From: Oxalobacteraceae bacterium
GTDB taxonomy: Bacteria; Pseudomonadota; Gammaproteobacteria; Burkholderiales; Burkholderiaceae_D
Assembly (NCBI GenBank): GCA_947448025.1
Contig: CANFLV010000010.1
Span: 62,001-126,000, forward strand
DNA length: 64,000 nucleotides
Reading direction: 5' to 3'
The notes beneath the pieces are model-generated. The model did not search any database and was not told the origin of the DNA. It saw only the letters and a list, made by a program, of their open reading frames with translations. Shown here piece by piece: positions 9,018-19,990 of this stretch. Each line of letters begins with the position of its first letter. Within the stretch, counting starts at the first letter, position 1. The position numbers were made by a program, and so were the translations under genes.

Positions 9018-10268
9018 ATGGATAAACTTCTGATTCAAGGTGGACCCCGGCTGAACGGCGACATCAAGATTTCCGGCGCGAAGAACGCAGCGCTGCCGAT
9101 TTTGTGTGCCGGCCTGCTCACGTCCGACACGCTGCAGCTGTCGAACGTGCCGCACCTGCAAGATGTAGCGACCATGCTCAAGCTGCTGCGGCAGATGGGT
9201 CTCGGTATCGAGCAGGATGGTGAAAATGTCACCCTCAATGGCGCTGGCGTCGACAAGCTTGAAGCGCCTTACGACATGGTCAAGACCATGCGCGCATCGA
9301 TCCTCGTGCTGGGACCATTGCTGGCGCGTTTTGGTGAAGCCAGGGTCTCGCTGCCGGGCGGCTGCGCGATTGGCTCACGGCCGGTCGACCAGCACATCAA
9401 GGGCTTGCAGGCGATGGGCGCGGAGATCACGATCGAAGCCGGTTACATCCATGCGAAAGCGAAAAAGCTCAAGGGCGCGCGCATCGTCACCGACATGATC
9501 ACCGTCACCGGCACCGAGAATTTGCTGATGGCTGCGACCCTGGCCGAAGGCGAAACCATCCTCGACAATGCCGCGCGCGAGCCGGAAGTCACGGACCTCG
9601 CAAACCTGCTGGTGGCCATGGGCGCGAATATCACCGGCATCGGCACGGATCGTCTCGTCATCCATGGCGTCGAGCGCCTGCATGGCGCTTCGCACAAGGT
9701 CATCGCGGATCGCATCGAGACCGCGACCTTCCTGTGCGCGGTCGCGGCCACGGGCGGCGATGTCACGCTGACGAATACACGTTCCGATATCCTTGACGTC
9801 GCGCTCGATAAATTGCGCGAAGTCGGCGTGATCCTGACTTCGGGTCCCGACTGGATCCGCGCGCAAATGTCGGCACGGCCAAAAGCGGTGAGCTTCCGCA
9901 CCACCGAATACCCGGGCTTCCCGACCGATATGCAGGCGCAATTCATGGCCGTGAACTGTATCGCCGAAGGCAGCAGCCGCGTGACGGAAACGATTTTCGA
10001 GAACCGCTTCATGCATGTGCAGGAAATGAACCGGCTCGGCGCCCACATCAGCATCGACGGTCACAATGCCATCATCAACGGTGTCGATAAACTCGTCGGC
10101 GCACCCGTGATGGCGACCGACTTGCGCGCATCAGCCTCACTCGTGATCGCGGCCATGGCAGCGCAGGGCGAGACGCTGATCGATCGCATTTATCATCTCG
10201 ATCGCGGTTACGACCGCATGGAAGTCAAGCTGTCCGCCGTCGGCGCCAATATTCAACGCATTAAATAA
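9018..10268 (+). CDS. murA: UDP-N-acetylglucosamine 1-carboxyvinyltransferase MurA
   Basis: This enzyme catalyses the first committed step of peptidoglycan synthesis, adding enolpyruvate from PEP to UDP-GlcNAc in the cytoplasm. The 416-residue protein has the KNAALP motif near the N-terminus (residues 22-27), which holds the conserved Lys22, and the catalytic Cys116 in [11 protein letters not shown], so it should be sensitive to fosfomycin-type alkylation. The C-terminus carries [12 protein letters not shown]. Length is normal. hisG follows after 13 bases, so murA may share a transcript with the his operon. Confidence 0.97.
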   Translation: MDKLLIQGGPRLNGDIKISGAKNAALPILCAGLLTSDTLQLSNVPHLQDVATMLKLLRQMGLGIEQDGENVTLNGAGVDKLEAPYDMVKTMRASILVLGPLLARFGEARVSLPGGCAIGSRPVDQHIKGLQAMGAEITIEAGYIHAKAKKLKGARIVTDMITVTGTENLLMAATLAEGETILDNAAREPEVTDLANLLVAMGANITGIGTDRLVIHGVERLHGASHKVIADRIETATFLCAVAATGGDVTLTNTRSDILDVALDKLREVGVILTSGPDWIRAQMSARPKAVSFRTTEYPGFPTDMQAQFMAVNCIAEGSSRVTETIFENRFMHVQEMNRLGAHISIDGHNAIINGVDKLVGAPVMATDLRASASLVIAAMAAQGETLIDRIYHLDRGYDRMEVKLSAVGANIQRIK

Positions 10269-10281
10269 ACAAGGCCAGACC

Positions 10282-10929
10282 ATGTCGCAACAACTCACGC
10301 TGGCTTTATCGAAGGGCCGGATTTTTGAAGAAACGCTGCCGCTGCTCGAAGCCGCCGGCATCCGGGTCACCGAAGATCCGGAAACTTCCCGCAAGCTCAT
10401 CCTCAATACGACTGACCCTGATGTGCGCGTGATCATCGTGCGCGCCTCTGACGTGCCGACTTATGTGCAATATGGCGCGGCCGATTTCGGCGTGGCTGGC
10501 AAGGATGTCTTGCATGAGCATGGCGGCGAAGGCCTGTACCAGCCGATTGACCTCGATATCGCGAAATGCCGCATGTCGGTCGCCGTGCCCGTCGGCTTCG
10601 ATTACGCCAACGCCGTGCGTCAGGGTGCGCGCCTGCGCGTGGCCACGAAATATGTACAGACCGCTCGCGAACATTTCGCCAGCAAGGGCGTGCACGTTGA
10701 CTTGATCAAACTGTACGGCTCGATGGAACTGGCGCCGCTGGTCGGTCTGGCTGACGCGATCGTGGATCTGGTCAGCACTGGTAGCACGCTGCGCGCGAAC
10801 CATTTGCATGAAGTCGAACACATCATGGAAATTTCCTCGCGCCTCGTGGTGAATCAGGCTGCGCTGAAGCTGAAGCGTGAACGTCTGCAGCCTATCCTCG
10901 ATGCCTTCGAAAAAGCCGCAAAAAAATAA
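10282..10929 (+). CDS. hisG: ATP phosphoribosyltransferase, short form
   Basis: This enzyme catalyses the first step of histidine synthesis, joining ATP and PRPP. At 215 residues it is the short HisG type that lacks the C-terminal regulatory domain and needs the HisZ subunit, which is not in this window; it is therefore not a truncation. Family motifs include [16 protein letters not shown] at the start and the PRPP-binding region [15 protein letters not shown]. It opens the his operon. Confidence 0.96.
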   Translation: MSQQLTLALSKGRIFEETLPLLEAAGIRVTEDPETSRKLILNTTDPDVRVIIVRASDVPTYVQYGAADFGVAGKDVLHEHGGEGLYQPIDLDIAKCRMSVAVPVGFDYANAVRQGARLRVATKYVQTAREHFASKGVHVDLIKLYGSMELAPLVGLADAIVDLVSTGSTLRANHLHEVEHIMEISSRLVVNQAALKLKRERLQPILDAFEKAAKK

Positions 10930-10974
10930 GCGCTCGTCGCTGACCCAATAAGCAAAGAAATAAGCAAAGTAGCC

Positions 10975-12288
10975 ATGTCCATTCAAATTCGCAAATTCGA
11001 TTCCAGTCATGCCGATTTCAAGACGCAGCTGTCTGCCGTGCTCGCTTTCGATGCGAGCGAAGACGAAGCGATCGATCGCGCCGCCGCCAGCATCCTCGCT
11101 GACGTCAAACTGCGCGGCGATGCTGCTGTACTCGAGTACACGAACCGCTTCGACCGTTTGAGCGCCGCGACCCTGGCCGAGTTGGAAATCCCGCAGGCAG
11201 AATTGCAAGCCGCGCTCGCGAGCTTGACGCCCGTACGCCGCGAAGCCCTGCAAGCCGCAGCCGATCGCGTACGTGCCTACCATGAGCGGCAAAAGCAGGA
11301 ATGCGGCTCGGGTGGATTCACCTACACCGAAGCCGACGGCACCATCCTTGGGCAGAAAGTCACGCCGCTCGATCGCGTCGGCATCTACGTCCCCGGTGGT
11401 AAAGCGGCTTATCCTTCGTCGGTCCTGATGAATGCGATTCCGGCCAAGGTCGCCGGCGTACAGGAAGTGATCATGGTCGTGCCCACGCCCGATGGCGTGA
11501 AAAATCCCCTCGTGCTGGCCGCCGCCGCGATCGCCGGCGTTGATCGGGTATTTACGATCGGTGGCGCACAGGCCGTTGGCGCACTCGCGTATGGCACGGC
11601 GACGATGCCTCAGGTCGACAAGATCGTCGGTCCCGGCAATGCGTATGTCGCCGCCGCCAAACGCCGCGTCTTTGGCACGGTCGGTATCGACATGATCGCC
11701 GGGCCGTCCGAGATACTCGTGCTGTGTGATGGCACGACCGATCCCGACTGGATCGCCATGGACCTGTTTTCGCAAGCCGAGCATGATGAGCTGGCGCAGT
11801 CGATTCTGCTGTGTCCCGATGCGGCTTACATTGAACAAGTCGAAGCCAGCATCAATCGCCTGCTCGACACGATGCCGCGCAAGGAAGTGATCCGCACTTC
11901 ACTCGTCAATCGTGGTGCGCTGGTCAAGGTGCGCGACATGGAAGAAGCCTGCGAAATCGCGAACCTGATCGCGGCCGAACATCTTGAAATTTCCGCCACT
12001 GAGCCGCAGCATTGGGCCGACCAGATTCGCCATGCCGGTGCGATGTTCCTCGGTCGTTATTCATCCGAAGCGCTCGGCGATTATTGCGCCGGACCGAATC
12101 ACGTCTTGCCGACTTCGCGCACGGCGCGCTTCTCGTCGCCGCTCGGTGTGTACGATTTCCAGAAGCGTTCGAGCATCATCCACGTCAGCCAAGCCGGCGC
12201 GCAAACGCTGGGCAAGATCGCTTCTGAACTGGCCTATGGCGAAGGCTTGCAAGCCCATGCACGCTCGGCGGAATATCGGCTTAAATGA
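10975..12288 (+). CDS. hisD: Histidinol dehydrogenase
   Basis: This zinc enzyme oxidises histidinol to histidine in two NAD-dependent steps, the end of the pathway. It has 437 residues with the conserved [21 protein letters not shown] segment, [11 protein letters not shown], and the [16 protein letters not shown] region that holds a zinc-binding histidine. Its stop codon overlaps the start of a DNA methyltransferase gene (ATGA), an unusual interruption of the his order. Confidence 0.97.
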   Translation: MSIQIRKFDSSHADFKTQLSAVLAFDASEDEAIDRAAASILADVKLRGDAAVLEYTNRFDRLSAATLAELEIPQAELQAALASLTPVRREALQAAADRVRAYHERQKQECGSGGFTYTEADGTILGQKVTPLDRVGIYVPGGKAAYPSSVLMNAIPAKVAGVQEVIMVVPTPDGVKNPLVLAAAAIAGVDRVFTIGGAQAVGALAYGTATMPQVDKIVGPGNAYVAAAKRRVFGTVGIDMIAGPSEILVLCDGTTDPDWIAMDLFSQAEHDELAQSILLCPDAAYIEQVEASINRLLDTMPRKEVIRTSLVNRGALVKVRDMEEACEIANLIAAEHLEISATEPQHWADQIRHAGAMFLGRYSSEALGDYCAGPNHVLPTSRTARFSSPLGVYDFQKRSSIIHVSQAGAQTLGKIASELAYGEGLQAHARSAEYRLK

Positions 12289-13067
12289 CGCAGTGGCGTA
12301 ATCGCATTTTTTGTGAAGATGCGCTTAGTGGCATGGCGCAGATTCCCGATGGTGCGATTGACCTGATCATTGCCGACCCGCCCTATGGCTTGGGCAAGGA
12401 TTACGGTAATGATTCGGACAAGCTCGATGCCGAGGCTTACCTGCAGTGGACGCAAGCCTGGATCAACGCTGCATTACCGAAGCTGAAGGTGACTGGCAGC
12501 CTGTATATCTTTTTGACCTGGCGTTATTCGCCGGAGATCTTCGTCATGTTGAAGCAGCAAATGACGATGGCCAATGAAATCATCTGGGACCGGCGCGTGC
12601 CATCGATGGGGGGCGGTACGCGCAAGTATTCATCGGTGCATGACACGATCGGTTTTTTCGTCAACGCCAAAGATTATTATTTTGATCTGGACGCGGTGCG
12701 GATTGCCTACGATGCGGTCACGAAAAAAGCCCGTTCGCGTTCGATTTTCATCGGCGCGAAATGGCTGGAGTTAGGCTATAACCCGAAAGACGTCTGGAGC
12801 GTCTCGCGCCTGCATCGCGAACATCGTGAGCGCGCCGACCACCCGACGCAAAAGCCGCTGGAGATCATCGAGCGTATGCTCAAGGCTTCCTGTCCGCCCG
12901 GCGGCATCGTGTTCGATCCCTTCATGGGCAGCGGCACGACGGCAGTGGCGGCACGACGCTGCGGACGCGACTTTGTCGGCTTTGAATTGAATCCGGTGTA
13001 TTGTGAAATGATAGAGCAGCGACTGGCCGCCATTGAAGCCGGAAGCCCTGAAACGAGCTTGGAATAA
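12285..13067 (+). CDS. Orphan beta-class DNA adenine (or N4-cytosine) methyltransferase
   Basis: This 260-residue protein is a site-specific amino-methyltransferase. The catalytic motif ADPPYG (DPPY at residues 31-34) comes first, and the AdoMet-binding motif [11 protein letters not shown] (from residue 210) comes near the C-terminus, preceded by HPTQKP (186-191). That order defines the beta class, and overall layout resembles E. coli YhdJ. No restriction endonuclease or specificity subunit is adjacent, so it is a solitary methyltransferase. It overlaps the hisD stop by four bases and ends two bases before the hisC start, so it must be co-transcribed with histidine genes. The recognition sequence cannot be read from the protein. 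Confidence 0.92.
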   Translation: MTQWRNRIFCEDALSGMAQIPDGAIDLIIADPPYGLGKDYGNDSDKLDAEAYLQWTQAWINAALPKLKVTGSLYIFLTWRYSPEIFVMLKQQMTMANEIIWDRRVPSMGGGTRKYSSVHDTIGFFVNAKDYYFDLDAVRIAYDAVTKKARSRSIFIGAKWLELGYNPKDVWSVSRLHREHRERADHPTQKPLEIIERMLKASCPPGGIVFDPFMGSGTTAVAARRCGRDFVGFELNPVYCEMIEQRLAAIEAGSPETSLE

Positions 13068-13069
13068 TT

Positions 13070-14158
13070 ATGTCCCTCATTGAAAACATCATCCGTCCCG
13101 ACGTACGCGCCCTGGCGGCTTACCATGTGCAGGATGCCGCCGGCGTCCTCAAGCTCGATGCGATGGAAAATCCCTACACGCTGCCGGCAGAATTACGCAC
13201 CGAACTTGGTCAGCGTCTGGCCGACGTTGCGCTGAACCGCTATCCTGTGCCGTCGTATGCGAAGCTGAAAGCGCAGATTTGCGCCACGCAAGGTGTACCT
13301 GCCGGCTACGACGTCGTGCTCGGCAATGGCTCCGACGAATTGATCGCGATCATGTCGATCGCCTGCGCCAAGCCGGGCGCGAAAGTCCTGGCCCCGGTGC
13401 CGGGTTTCGTGATGTATGCGATGTCGGCGCAATTGGCCGGACTTGAATTTATAGGCGTGGACCTGCTGCCCGACTTCACGCTCGATACCGCAGCGATGCT
13501 GGAGACCATCCGGCGCGAACGCCCGGCCATCACTTACCTCGCGTATCCGAATAATCCGACCGGTGGCCTGTTTGATGAAGCGGCGATGGTCGAGATCCTG
13601 CATGCCGTGGGCGACACCGGCGTCGTCGTCGTCGATGAGGCTTACCAGCCATTCGCGCTGACCAGTTTCATGCCACGTCTGGCGGAATTCCCTAACTTGA
13701 TCGTCATGCGCACGGTATCCAAATTGGGTCTCGCCGGTATCCGCCTCGGCTACATGTCAGGCAGCGCGGCTTTGTTGCGCGAATTCGACAAGGTGCGCCC
13801 GCCCTACAATATCAATGTGCTAACACAGGCCGCCGCCGAATTCGTGCTCGGCCACAGCGATGTACTCAATGCCCAGGCCGCCGATTTACGCGCCCAGCGC
13901 AGTGCGCTCGCTGCAGCCTTGGCGGCTTTGCCGGGCGTGGAAGTATTCCCGTCGGCAGCTAATTTCCTGCTCATTCGCGTCCAAGGCGATGGTGTTTCTG
14001 CCAACGACGTGTTCGCCCGGCTGCTAGATCGCAAAGTGCTGGTGAAAAATGTAGGTAAAATGCATGCATTGCTGCAAAACTGCTTACGTATCACCGTCAG
14101 CACCGCGCAAGAAAACGCCGTATTCCTGGATGCCTTCACCGCATCGCTCGCTTCATAA
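13070..14158 (+). CDS. hisC: Histidinol-phosphate aminotransferase
   Basis: This is a PLP-dependent class I/II aminotransferase of 362 residues that converts imidazole acetol-phosphate to histidinol phosphate. Family features include NENP-like start MENPYTLP, the [13 protein letters not shown] segment, [10 protein letters not shown] with the PLP-binding aspartate, and the Schiff-base lysine in [15 protein letters not shown]. It follows the methyltransferase by two bases and is followed closely by hisB. Confidence 0.95.
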   Translation: MSLIENIIRPDVRALAAYHVQDAAGVLKLDAMENPYTLPAELRTELGQRLADVALNRYPVPSYAKLKAQICATQGVPAGYDVVLGNGSDELIAIMSIACAKPGAKVLAPVPGFVMYAMSAQLAGLEFIGVDLLPDFTLDTAAMLETIRRERPAITYLAYPNNPTGGLFDEAAMVEILHAVGDTGVVVVDEAYQPFALTSFMPRLAEFPNLIVMRTVSKLGLAGIRLGYMSGSAALLREFDKVRPPYNINVLTQAAAEFVLGHSDVLNAQAADLRAQRSALAAALAALPGVEVFPSAANFLLIRVQGDGVSANDVFARLLDRKVLVKNVGKMHALLQNCLRITVSTAQENAVFLDAFTASLAS

Positions 14159-14176
14159 ATAGTGTCATCAAAAATC

Positions 14177-14773
14177 ATGTCCACCTCGCGCACTGCTGAA
14201 ATCACCCGCAACACGAACGAAACGCAAATTCGCGTCGCGATCAATCTCGATGGCACCGGCAAACAAAGCCTGAACACCGGCGTGCCTTTCCTCGACCACA
14301 TGCTCGACCAGATCGCGCGCCATGGCCTGATCGATCTCGATATCGAAGCCATCGGCGACCTGCACATCGATGCACATCACACGGTCGAAGATGTCGGCAT
14401 TACGCTCGGCCAGGCAGTCGCTGTGGCCATCGGCGACAAGAAGGGCATCCGCCGTTACGGCCATGCCTATGTGCCGCTCGATGAAGCGCTGTCGCGCGTG
14501 GTGATGGATTTTTCCGGTCGTCCAGGTCTCGAATATCATGTGCCGTTCACGCGCTCGATGATCGGCAGCTTCGATGTCGATCTGGCGCATGAGTTTTTCC
14601 AGGGTTTCGTCAATCACGCGCTGGTGTCTTTGCATATCGATAACCTGCGTGGCGATAATGCGCATCATCAGTGCGAAACGGTGTTCAAGGCCTTTGGTCG
14701 CGCATTGCGCATGGCCGCTGAACGCGATGAGCGCTCGGCCGGCATGATTCCTTCCACCAAAGGCAGCCTGTAA
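14177..14773 (+). CDS. hisB: Imidazoleglycerol-phosphate dehydratase
   Basis: This monofunctional dehydratase (198 residues) lacks the phosphatase domain found in the E. coli fusion, as is usual in betaproteobacteria. The manganese-binding histidine clusters are visible as [31 protein letters not shown] and [20 protein letters not shown] chose the ATG giving [16 protein letters not shown]; a GTG five codons upstream is also open. The histidinol-phosphate phosphatase step must be encoded elsewhere. Confidence 0.95.
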   Translation: MSTSRTAEITRNTNETQIRVAINLDGTGKQSLNTGVPFLDHMLDQIARHGLIDLDIEAIGDLHIDAHHTVEDVGITLGQAVAVAIGDKKGIRRYGHAYVPLDEALSRVVMDFSGRPGLEYHVPFTRSMIGSFDVDLAHEFFQGFVNHALVSLHIDNLRGDNAHHQCETVFKAFGRALRMAAERDERSAGMIPSTKGSL

Positions 14774-14813
14774 GCGCGGTGCGCACTTTCTGTTCCAGCT
14801 TTAAATTGTGATC

Positions 14814-15452
14814 ATGAACAAAATTGTAGTGGTGGATTACGGCATGGGTAACTTGCGCTCGGTAGCGCAGGCCCTGCGCCATGTGGCGCCGGACGCCGAC
14901 GTGCGTATTTCCGGTGAAGTCAGCGACATCCGCAACGCCGACCGACTCGTCTTTCCGGGGCAGGGCGCCATGCCAGACTGTATGCGCTGCCTGCGCGAGT
15001 CAGGTTTGCAGGAAGCGATCATCGAAGCCTCGAACAAGAAGCCCTTGCTCGGCATTTGCGTCGGCGAACAGTTACTGTTCGATATGAGCGAAGAAGGCGA
15101 TACGCCAGCCATGGGCCTGTTACCGGGCAAAGTCGTGCGTTTCCAGCTCGATGGCCAGCTGCAGGAAGACGGTTCGCGCTTCAAGGTGCCACAGATGGGC
15201 TGGAACCGCGTGCGTCAGGCAAGGTCACATCCGCTATGGAGTGGTATTGCGGACAATAGCTATTTCTACTTCGTGCACAGTTACTATGCACAGCCCGAAA
15301 ACCCGGAGCACATCACTGGCGAGACCCTGTATGGCGCGCCGTTTTGCAGCGCCGTCGGGCGCGACAATATTTTTGCGACGCAGTTTCATCCTGAAAAAAG
15401 CGCTGCGGCAGGTTTGCAGCTGTATAAGAATTTTGTGCACTGGAATCCTTGA
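14814..15452 (+). CDS. hisH: Imidazole glycerol phosphate synthase, glutaminase subunit
   Basis: This class I glutamine amidotransferase (212 residues) supplies ammonia to HisF. The nucleophile elbow is [12 protein letters not shown] (Cys in GICVG) and the His/Glu of the triad are in [14 protein letters not shown]. The start [16 protein letters not shown] is standard; an in-frame GTG two codons earlier is possible. It sits before hisA and hisF. Confidence 0.95.
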   Translation: MNKIVVVDYGMGNLRSVAQALRHVAPDADVRISGEVSDIRNADRLVFPGQGAMPDCMRCLRESGLQEAIIEASNKKPLLGICVGEQLLFDMSEEGDTPAMGLLPGKVVRFQLDGQLQEDGSRFKVPQMGWNRVRQARSHPLWSGIADNSYFYFVHSYYAQPENPEHITGETLYGAPFCSAVGRDNIFATQFHPEKSAAAGLQLYKNFVHWNP

Positions 15453-15512
15453 ACGCGCATTTTTTCGGCGATCTTTCCTTATTCTCTCAACTACTTTACC
15501 GACACTGAAGCC

Positions 15513-16298
15513 ATGCTGCTGATACCTGCCATCGACCTGAAAAACGGTCATTGCGTTCGCCTGAAACAGGGCGATATGGACCAAGCCACCATCTTCTCGG
15601 ACGACCCGGGCGAAATGGCGCGCCACTGGCTGTTGCAAGGCGCGCGCCGCCTGCACCTCGTTGACCTCGACGGCGCCTTCGCCGGCAAGCCGAAAAATGA
15701 ACCGGCCGTGAAATCGATTCTGAAAGCCGTGCGTGAATTCGCGCTGGCCAACAATATCGAGGAAATCCCGGTCCAGCTCGGCGGTGGCATCCGCGACCTC
15801 GACACGATCGAGCGTTACCTTGATGACGGCATCAGCTACATCATCATCGGCACCGCAGCGGTCAAGAGTCCCGGTTTCCTGCACGACGCCTGCAGCGCCT
15901 TTCCCGGCCAGATCATCGTCGGCCTCGATGCCAAGGATGGCAAGGTCGCAACAGATGGCTGGAGCAAGCTCTCGGGTCATGAAGTCATTGATCTCGCGAA
16001 AAAATTCGAAGACTACGGCTGCGAAGCGATCATCTACACCGACATCGGCCGCGACGGCATGATGGGCGGCGTGAATATCGAGGCCACCGTGCGCCTGGCG
16101 CAAAGCATGACGATCCCCGTGATCGCCTCAGGCGGCGTGCACAAGCTGGCTGACGTCGAGGCGCTGTGCGCGGTGCAGGACGAAGGCATCAGCGGCGTCA
16201 TTTGCGGCCGGTCGATTTATGAAGGTACGCTTGATTTACGCGAAGCACAGGATCGCGCCGATGTCCTGACCGGCGTGTTAGAACAGCCAGAAGAATAA
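15513..16298 (+). CDS. hisA: Phosphoribosylformimino-AImCAR isomerase
   Basis: This (beta-alpha)8-barrel isomerase of 261 residues performs the Amadori rearrangement of ProFAR. It starts with [22 protein letters not shown], which carries the catalytic Asp of AIDL, and has the phosphate-binding QLGGGIRD and [12 protein letters not shown] loops. It is two bases upstream of hisF, its evolutionary paralogue. Confidence 0.96.
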   Translation: MLLIPAIDLKNGHCVRLKQGDMDQATIFSDDPGEMARHWLLQGARRLHLVDLDGAFAGKPKNEPAVKSILKAVREFALANNIEEIPVQLGGGIRDLDTIERYLDDGISYIIIGTAAVKSPGFLHDACSAFPGQIIVGLDAKDGKVATDGWSKLSGHEVIDLAKKFEDYGCEAIIYTDIGRDGMMGGVNIEATVRLAQSMTIPVIASGGVHKLADVEALCAVQDEGISGVICGRSIYEGTLDLREAQDRADVLTGVLEQPEE

Positions 16299-16300
16299 AC

Positions 16301-17065
16301 ATGACGCTAGCAAAACGCATCATCCCTTGCCTCGACGTGACTGCCGGTCGCGTGGTTAAGGGCGTCAATTTCCTTGAACTGCGCGATGCCGGCGATCCGG
16401 TCGAGATTGCGCGGCGGTATGACGAGCAGGGCGCTGACGAACTGACTTTCCTCGACATTACGGCGACCTCGGACAATCGCGACCTGATCCTGCATATCAT
16501 TGAAGCCGTCGCCTCGCAGGTCTTCATTCCGCTGACCGTCGGTGGCGGCGTGCGCGCCGTCGACGATGTGCGACGCCTGTTGAACGCCGGCGCGGACAAG
16601 GTCAGCATCAATAGCGCAGCGATTTCAAATCCGCAGTTCGTCGCCGACGCGGCACAGAAATTCGGCTCGCAATGCATCGTCGTCGCCATCGACGCGAAAC
16701 GTACTGCACATGGCAGCTGGGAAGTTTTTACCCACGGCGGACGCAAGGCCACTGGCCTTGATGTGGTCGAATGGGCGCAAAAAATGCAGGGTCTGGGCGT
16801 CGGTGAAATCCTGCTCACCAGCATGGACCGCGATGGCACCAAGGTCGGTTTTGATCTCGAGCTCACGCGCGCTGTGTCGGACGCGATCAGTATTCCTGTG
16901 ATCGCCTCGGGCGGCGTCGGCGGTTTGCAGGATCTCGCCGATGGCATCAAGCTCGGCCGCGCTGACGCTGTGCTCGCCGCCAGTATTTTCCATTACGGCC
17001 AGCATACTGTGCAGGAAGCCAAGCAATTCATGGCTGCGCAAGGCATACCGATGAGGTTGACATGA
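16301..17065 (+). CDS. hisF: Imidazole glycerol phosphate synthase, cyclase subunit
   Basis: This 254-residue barrel enzyme forms the imidazole ring with ammonia from HisH and releases AICAR. Diagnostic motifs are [36 protein letters not shown] and [14 protein letters not shown]. Its stop overlaps the start of hisI by four bases. Confidence 0.97.
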   Translation: MTLAKRIIPCLDVTAGRVVKGVNFLELRDAGDPVEIARRYDEQGADELTFLDITATSDNRDLILHIIEAVASQVFIPLTVGGGVRAVDDVRRLLNAGADKVSINSAAISNPQFVADAAQKFGSQCIVVAIDAKRTAHGSWEVFTHGGRKATGLDVVEWAQKMQGLGVGEILLTSMDRDGTKVGFDLELTRAVSDAISIPVIASGGVGGLQDLADGIKLGRADAVLAASIFHYGQHTVQEAKQFMAAQGIPMRLT

Positions 17066-17466
17066 GCGTCAAGACAAAATGGTTGAATGCGATCAAATGG
17101 GATGAGCATGGTCTTGTGCCGGTGATTGCCCAGGAAGTCGGCTCGAACGATGTGCTGATGTTTGCGTGGATGAACCGCGAAGCCCTGGCGAAAACGGTCG
17201 AGCTCGGCGAGGCCGTCTACTGGAGCCGTTCGCGCAAGAAGCTGTGGCACAAGGGCGAAGAGTCCGGCCACATCCAGCGCGTGCACGATCTCCGCCTCGA
17301 CTGCGATGAAGACGTGATCCTGATGAAGGTCGAGCAGGTCGACAGCATCGCCTGCCATACCGGCCGGCATTCGTGTTTCTATCAGCGCTTCGAAGGCAAT
17401 GCGGCCGGCGGTGAGTGGGTCACTGTTGATCCGGTGCTGAAAGACCCGAATGACATGTACAAATAA
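17062..17466 (+). CDS. hisI: Phosphoribosyl-AMP cyclohydrolase
   Basis: This 134-residue zinc and magnesium enzyme opens the purine ring of PR-AMP. The metal ligands are in [13 protein letters not shown] and [12 protein letters not shown]. It is a stand-alone cyclohydrolase; the pyrophosphohydrolase is the separate hisE that follows, rather than a hisIE fusion. Confidence 0.96.
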   Translation: MSVKTKWLNAIKWDEHGLVPVIAQEVGSNDVLMFAWMNREALAKTVELGEAVYWSRSRKKLWHKGEESGHIQRVHDLRLDCDEDVILMKVEQVDSIACHTGRHSCFYQRFEGNAAGGEWVTVDPVLKDPNDMYK

Positions 17467-17493
17467 AATCAATTTACAAAGCCAGCCAATACC

Positions 17494-17856
17494 ATGAGCG
17501 ATACCTTACAACGTCTGGCCCTGATCATTGAATCGCGCAAGATTGCCAACGGCGGTGATCCGGAAAAATCCTATGTCGCGCGCCTGTTTTCCAAGGGCGA
17601 CGATGCGATCCTCAAAAAGATCGGCGAAGAAGCCACCGAGACCGTGATGGCAGCCAAGGACGCGCGCGTCGATGGCGATAAATCCAAGGTGCTGTATGAA
17701 TGCGCCGACCTGTGGTTTCACTCGCTGATCATGCTCGCGCAATTCGACCTGACGCCACAAAACGTGCTCGACGAACTGGCGCGCCGCGAAGGCATTTCGG
17801 GCATTGAAGAGCATGCCAATCGCAAATTGATCGCGCGTGAACAGAACGGTGACTGA
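17494..17856 (+). CDS. hisE: Phosphoribosyl-ATP pyrophosphohydrolase
   Basis: This 120-residue all-alpha MazG-like enzyme removes pyrophosphate from PR-ATP. The acidic motif [13 protein letters not shown] and [14 protein letters not shown] are typical. It lies 27 bases after hisI and is the last histidine gene of the operon. Confidence 0.95.
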   Translation: MSDTLQRLALIIESRKIANGGDPEKSYVARLFSKGDDAILKKIGEEATETVMAAKDARVDGDKSKVLYECADLWFHSLIMLAQFDLTPQNVLDELARREGISGIEEHANRKLIAREQNGD

Positions 17857-17908
17857 TCACTTCAATGCTTTGCAAGTCGCAATTCCAACCTGAAAAGAAT
17901 GATGCCCC

Positions 17909-18280
17909 ATGAGTGACTGCATTTTTTGCAAAATTGCCGCCAAACAGATTCCATCGAAAATGCTCTACGAAGACGACGATGTCATCGCCTTCCATGACAT
18001 CAATCCGCATGCGCCCGTGCATTTCCTGATCGTGCCCAAACAGCACATCGCGACCTTGTCGGACGCCGATGACACGCATGCCGGCTTGCTCGGTAAAATG
18101 ATGGTGCTGGCGTCGCGCCTGGCAAAAGAGCAGGGCTGCGCTTATGAACGTAATGCCGACGGTGGCATCAGTGGTGGCTATAAATCGCTGATCAATACCG
18201 GGCCTGACGGCGGGCAAGAGGTGTACCATTTGCACTTGCATGTCATTGGCGGTGCGCACCCATGGCGCGGAGCGCGCTGA
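17909..18280 (+). CDS. hinT: HIT-family purine nucleoside phosphoramidase
   Basis: This is a 123-residue HIT hydrolase that cleaves AMP-linked phosphoramidates. The start CIFCKIAAKQIPSK is family-typical and the histidine triad HLHLHVIGG is intact near the C-terminus. It follows hisE by 52 bases, an order shared by many betaproteobacteria, and probably rides on the his transcript. Confidence 0.93.
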   Translation: MSDCIFCKIAAKQIPSKMLYEDDDVIAFHDINPHAPVHFLIVPKQHIATLSDADDTHAGLLGKMMVLASRLAKEQGCAYERNADGGISGGYKSLINTGPDGGQEVYHLHLHVIGGAHPWRGAR

Positions 18281-18351
18281 GCAGGATTGCGCCTCTCGGC
18301 GAACCGTATAAACTGTAATCTGGACATGATGTCCGCCTAGGAGAAATAAAG

Positions 18352-18582
18352 ATGGGCTCATTCAGTATCTGGCATTGGCTGATCGTTCTGGTGATCGTGA
18401 TGCTGGTCTTTGGCACGAAAAAACTTGGCAATATGGGTGGCGACATCGGCAAGGCTGTCAAAGGCTTCAAGGATGGCGTGCGCGGCGCGGAAGAAGACAA
18501 ACCGGCAGCGCAGGCAACATCGTCAGTCTTGCCTGAAAAAGGCACGATCGACGTTGAAGCCAAAGAAAAGGCCAAGCACTAA
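18352..18582 (+). CDS. tatA: Sec-independent translocase subunit TatA
   Basis: This 76-residue protein polymerises to form the Tat pore for folded proteins. It has one N-terminal membrane helix ([16 protein letters not shown]), the FGTKKL hinge, an amphipathic helix and a charged tail. A good ribosome site (AGGAG) lies just upstream. It opens tatABC. Confidence 0.95.
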   Translation: MGSFSIWHWLIVLVIVMLVFGTKKLGNMGGDIGKAVKGFKDGVRGAEEDKPAAQATSSVLPEKGTIDVEAKEKAKH

Positions 18583-18609
18583 TGCTGCAAAATTGCGCGG
18601 GCTGCTGCC

Positions 18610-19122
18610 ATGATTGATCTCGGCTTATCCAAAATGGCCTTGATCGCCGTGGTGGCGCTCGTCGTGATCGGTCCGGAGAAGTTACCCAAGGTTGCGCGCA
18701 TGGCCGGCTCCCTGTTCGGTCGCGCGCAGCGCTACATGAACGAGGTCAAGTCCGAAGTCAGCCGTGAAATGGAACTCGACGAACTGCGCAAAATGCAAAA
18801 GGAAATGCAGGATGCTGCCAGCGAAGTCGAGCACAGCATCTCGCAGAATTTCCAGCAGGTGGAAAATGGCGTACGCGATGCCTGGCACGATGCGACCGGG
18901 GATTTTGAAGATCCGCTCGTCAATCCCTTGCTGTCCACGGCGACGCCGGACCAGATGGCCATGCATGCCAAGGATTTCCGGCGCAAGAAACTCGCACGTA
19001 CCTCGGGTATCCCGTCCTGGTATAAAAAACAAAGCAGCCATAGAACGCGCGTGATCTCCGCCGCGGCGCGTGTGGCGAAATACAGCCCGGCGCACGCGAA
19101 GAAGTCTTCGTCGTTTTATTAA
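18610..19122 (+). CDS. tatB: Sec-independent translocase subunit TatB
   Basis: This 170-residue protein forms the signal-peptide receptor with TatC. The N-terminus MIDLGLSKMALIAVVALVVIGPEKLPKVAR has the membrane helix and the GPEKLP hinge that marks TatB. A long amphipathic helix and a basic C-terminal tail follow. Confidence 0.95.
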   Translation: MIDLGLSKMALIAVVALVVIGPEKLPKVARMAGSLFGRAQRYMNEVKSEVSREMELDELRKMQKEMQDAASEVEHSISQNFQQVENGVRDAWHDATGDFEDPLVNPLLSTATPDQMAMHAKDFRRKKLARTSGIPSWYKKQSSHRTRVISAAARVAKYSPAHAKKSSSFY

Positions 19123-19196
19123 TTCAACAATTAGCCATTCCCGTTCATGCTTCTATGAACGCGTTGATGGCAGCAGGTGCCTAATCCCTATGTGCA

Positions 19197-19952
19197 ATGA
19201 GTGACGACCAAGCGAATCCCCCAGAAGACAGCTTCATTTCGCATCTGGTAGAACTGCGTAACCGGCTCATGAAGGCGTCCATCGCCATCATCGTCGTGTT
19301 CCTGTGTCTGATGCCATGGGCCGGTGCTATCTATGACCTCATGGCGCATCCGATGATGGCGGCACTCCCGCCCGGCAGCAAGATGATCGCTACCGGCGTC
19401 ATCACGCCTTTCCTGATTCCGGTCAAGGTCACTTTGCTGGTGGCCTTCATCATTGCCTTGCCCGTAGTGTTGTACCAAGCGTGGGCCTTCGTTGCGCCTG
19501 GCCTGTATGCGCATGAAAAGCGCTTGATCGCGCCGCTCGTGGTGTCGTCCTCGCTGCTGTTCGTCGCCGGCGTCGCATTTTGTTATTTTCTCGTGTTCGG
19601 TGTGGTGTTCAAGTTCGTCAATAATTTTGCGCCGGTATCGATTTCGGTCGCGCCGGATATCGAGAGTTACTTCGGTTTCGTGATGACGATGTTTATTGCC
19701 TTCGGCTTGACGTTTGAAGTGCCGATCGTGGTCATCGTGCTGGTGCGCATGGGGCTCGTCTCCGTCGAGAAGTTGAAGGAGATCCGCCCTTACGTGATCG
19801 TTGGCTCCTTCATCATTGCCGCGGTCGTGACGCCGCCGGACGTGATGAGCCAGCTGCTGCTGGCGGTGCCGCTGTGTGTACTGTACGAGATTGGTTTGCT
19901 GGTCGCGCCGTTGTTTGTGAAGATGACGCGGGCGCCGGAAGAGGTGGCTTGA
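19197..19952 (+). CDS. tatC: Sec-independent translocase subunit TatC
   Basis: This 251-residue polytopic protein recognises twin-arginine signal peptides. Six membrane helices are apparent, with the family motifs SFISHLVELRNRL at the N-terminus, FVAPGLYAHEK, and FGLTFEVPIVV. The Rieske protein encoded at 23360 has a twin-arginine-like leader and is a likely local client. Confidence 0.96.
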   Translation: MSDDQANPPEDSFISHLVELRNRLMKASIAIIVVFLCLMPWAGAIYDLMAHPMMAALPPGSKMIATGVITPFLIPVKVTLLVAFIIALPVVLYQAWAFVAPGLYAHEKRLIAPLVVSSSLLFVAGVAFCYFLVFGVVFKFVNNFAPVSISVAPDIESYFGFVMTMFIAFGLTFEVPIVVIVLVRMGLVSVEKLKEIRPYVIVGSFIIAAVVTPPDVMSQLLLAVPLCVLYEIGLLVAPLFVKMTRAPEEVA

Positions 19953-19963
19953 CGTATTGATGG

Positions 19964-19985
19964 GCAGGGCTCAGTCTGGCCCTGC
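19964..19985. terminator. Hairpin between convergent tatC and DUF2461 gene
   Basis: A 7-bp stem (GCAGGGC with GCCCTGC) around an 8-base loop lies in the short gap between two convergent genes. No T-run follows on either strand, so termination is only a possibility. Confidence 0.4.
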
Positions 19986-19990
19986 GAGTA

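Noticed and set aside
10282-10929. hisG looking truncated at 215 residues
   Set aside because: The length is that of the HisZ-dependent short form, with an intact start and end.
10306-11838. A 510-codon open frame on the minus strand opposite hisG and hisD
   Set aside because: It lies entirely over two well-identified genes and has no recognisable domain; long antisense frames are common in GC-rich genes.
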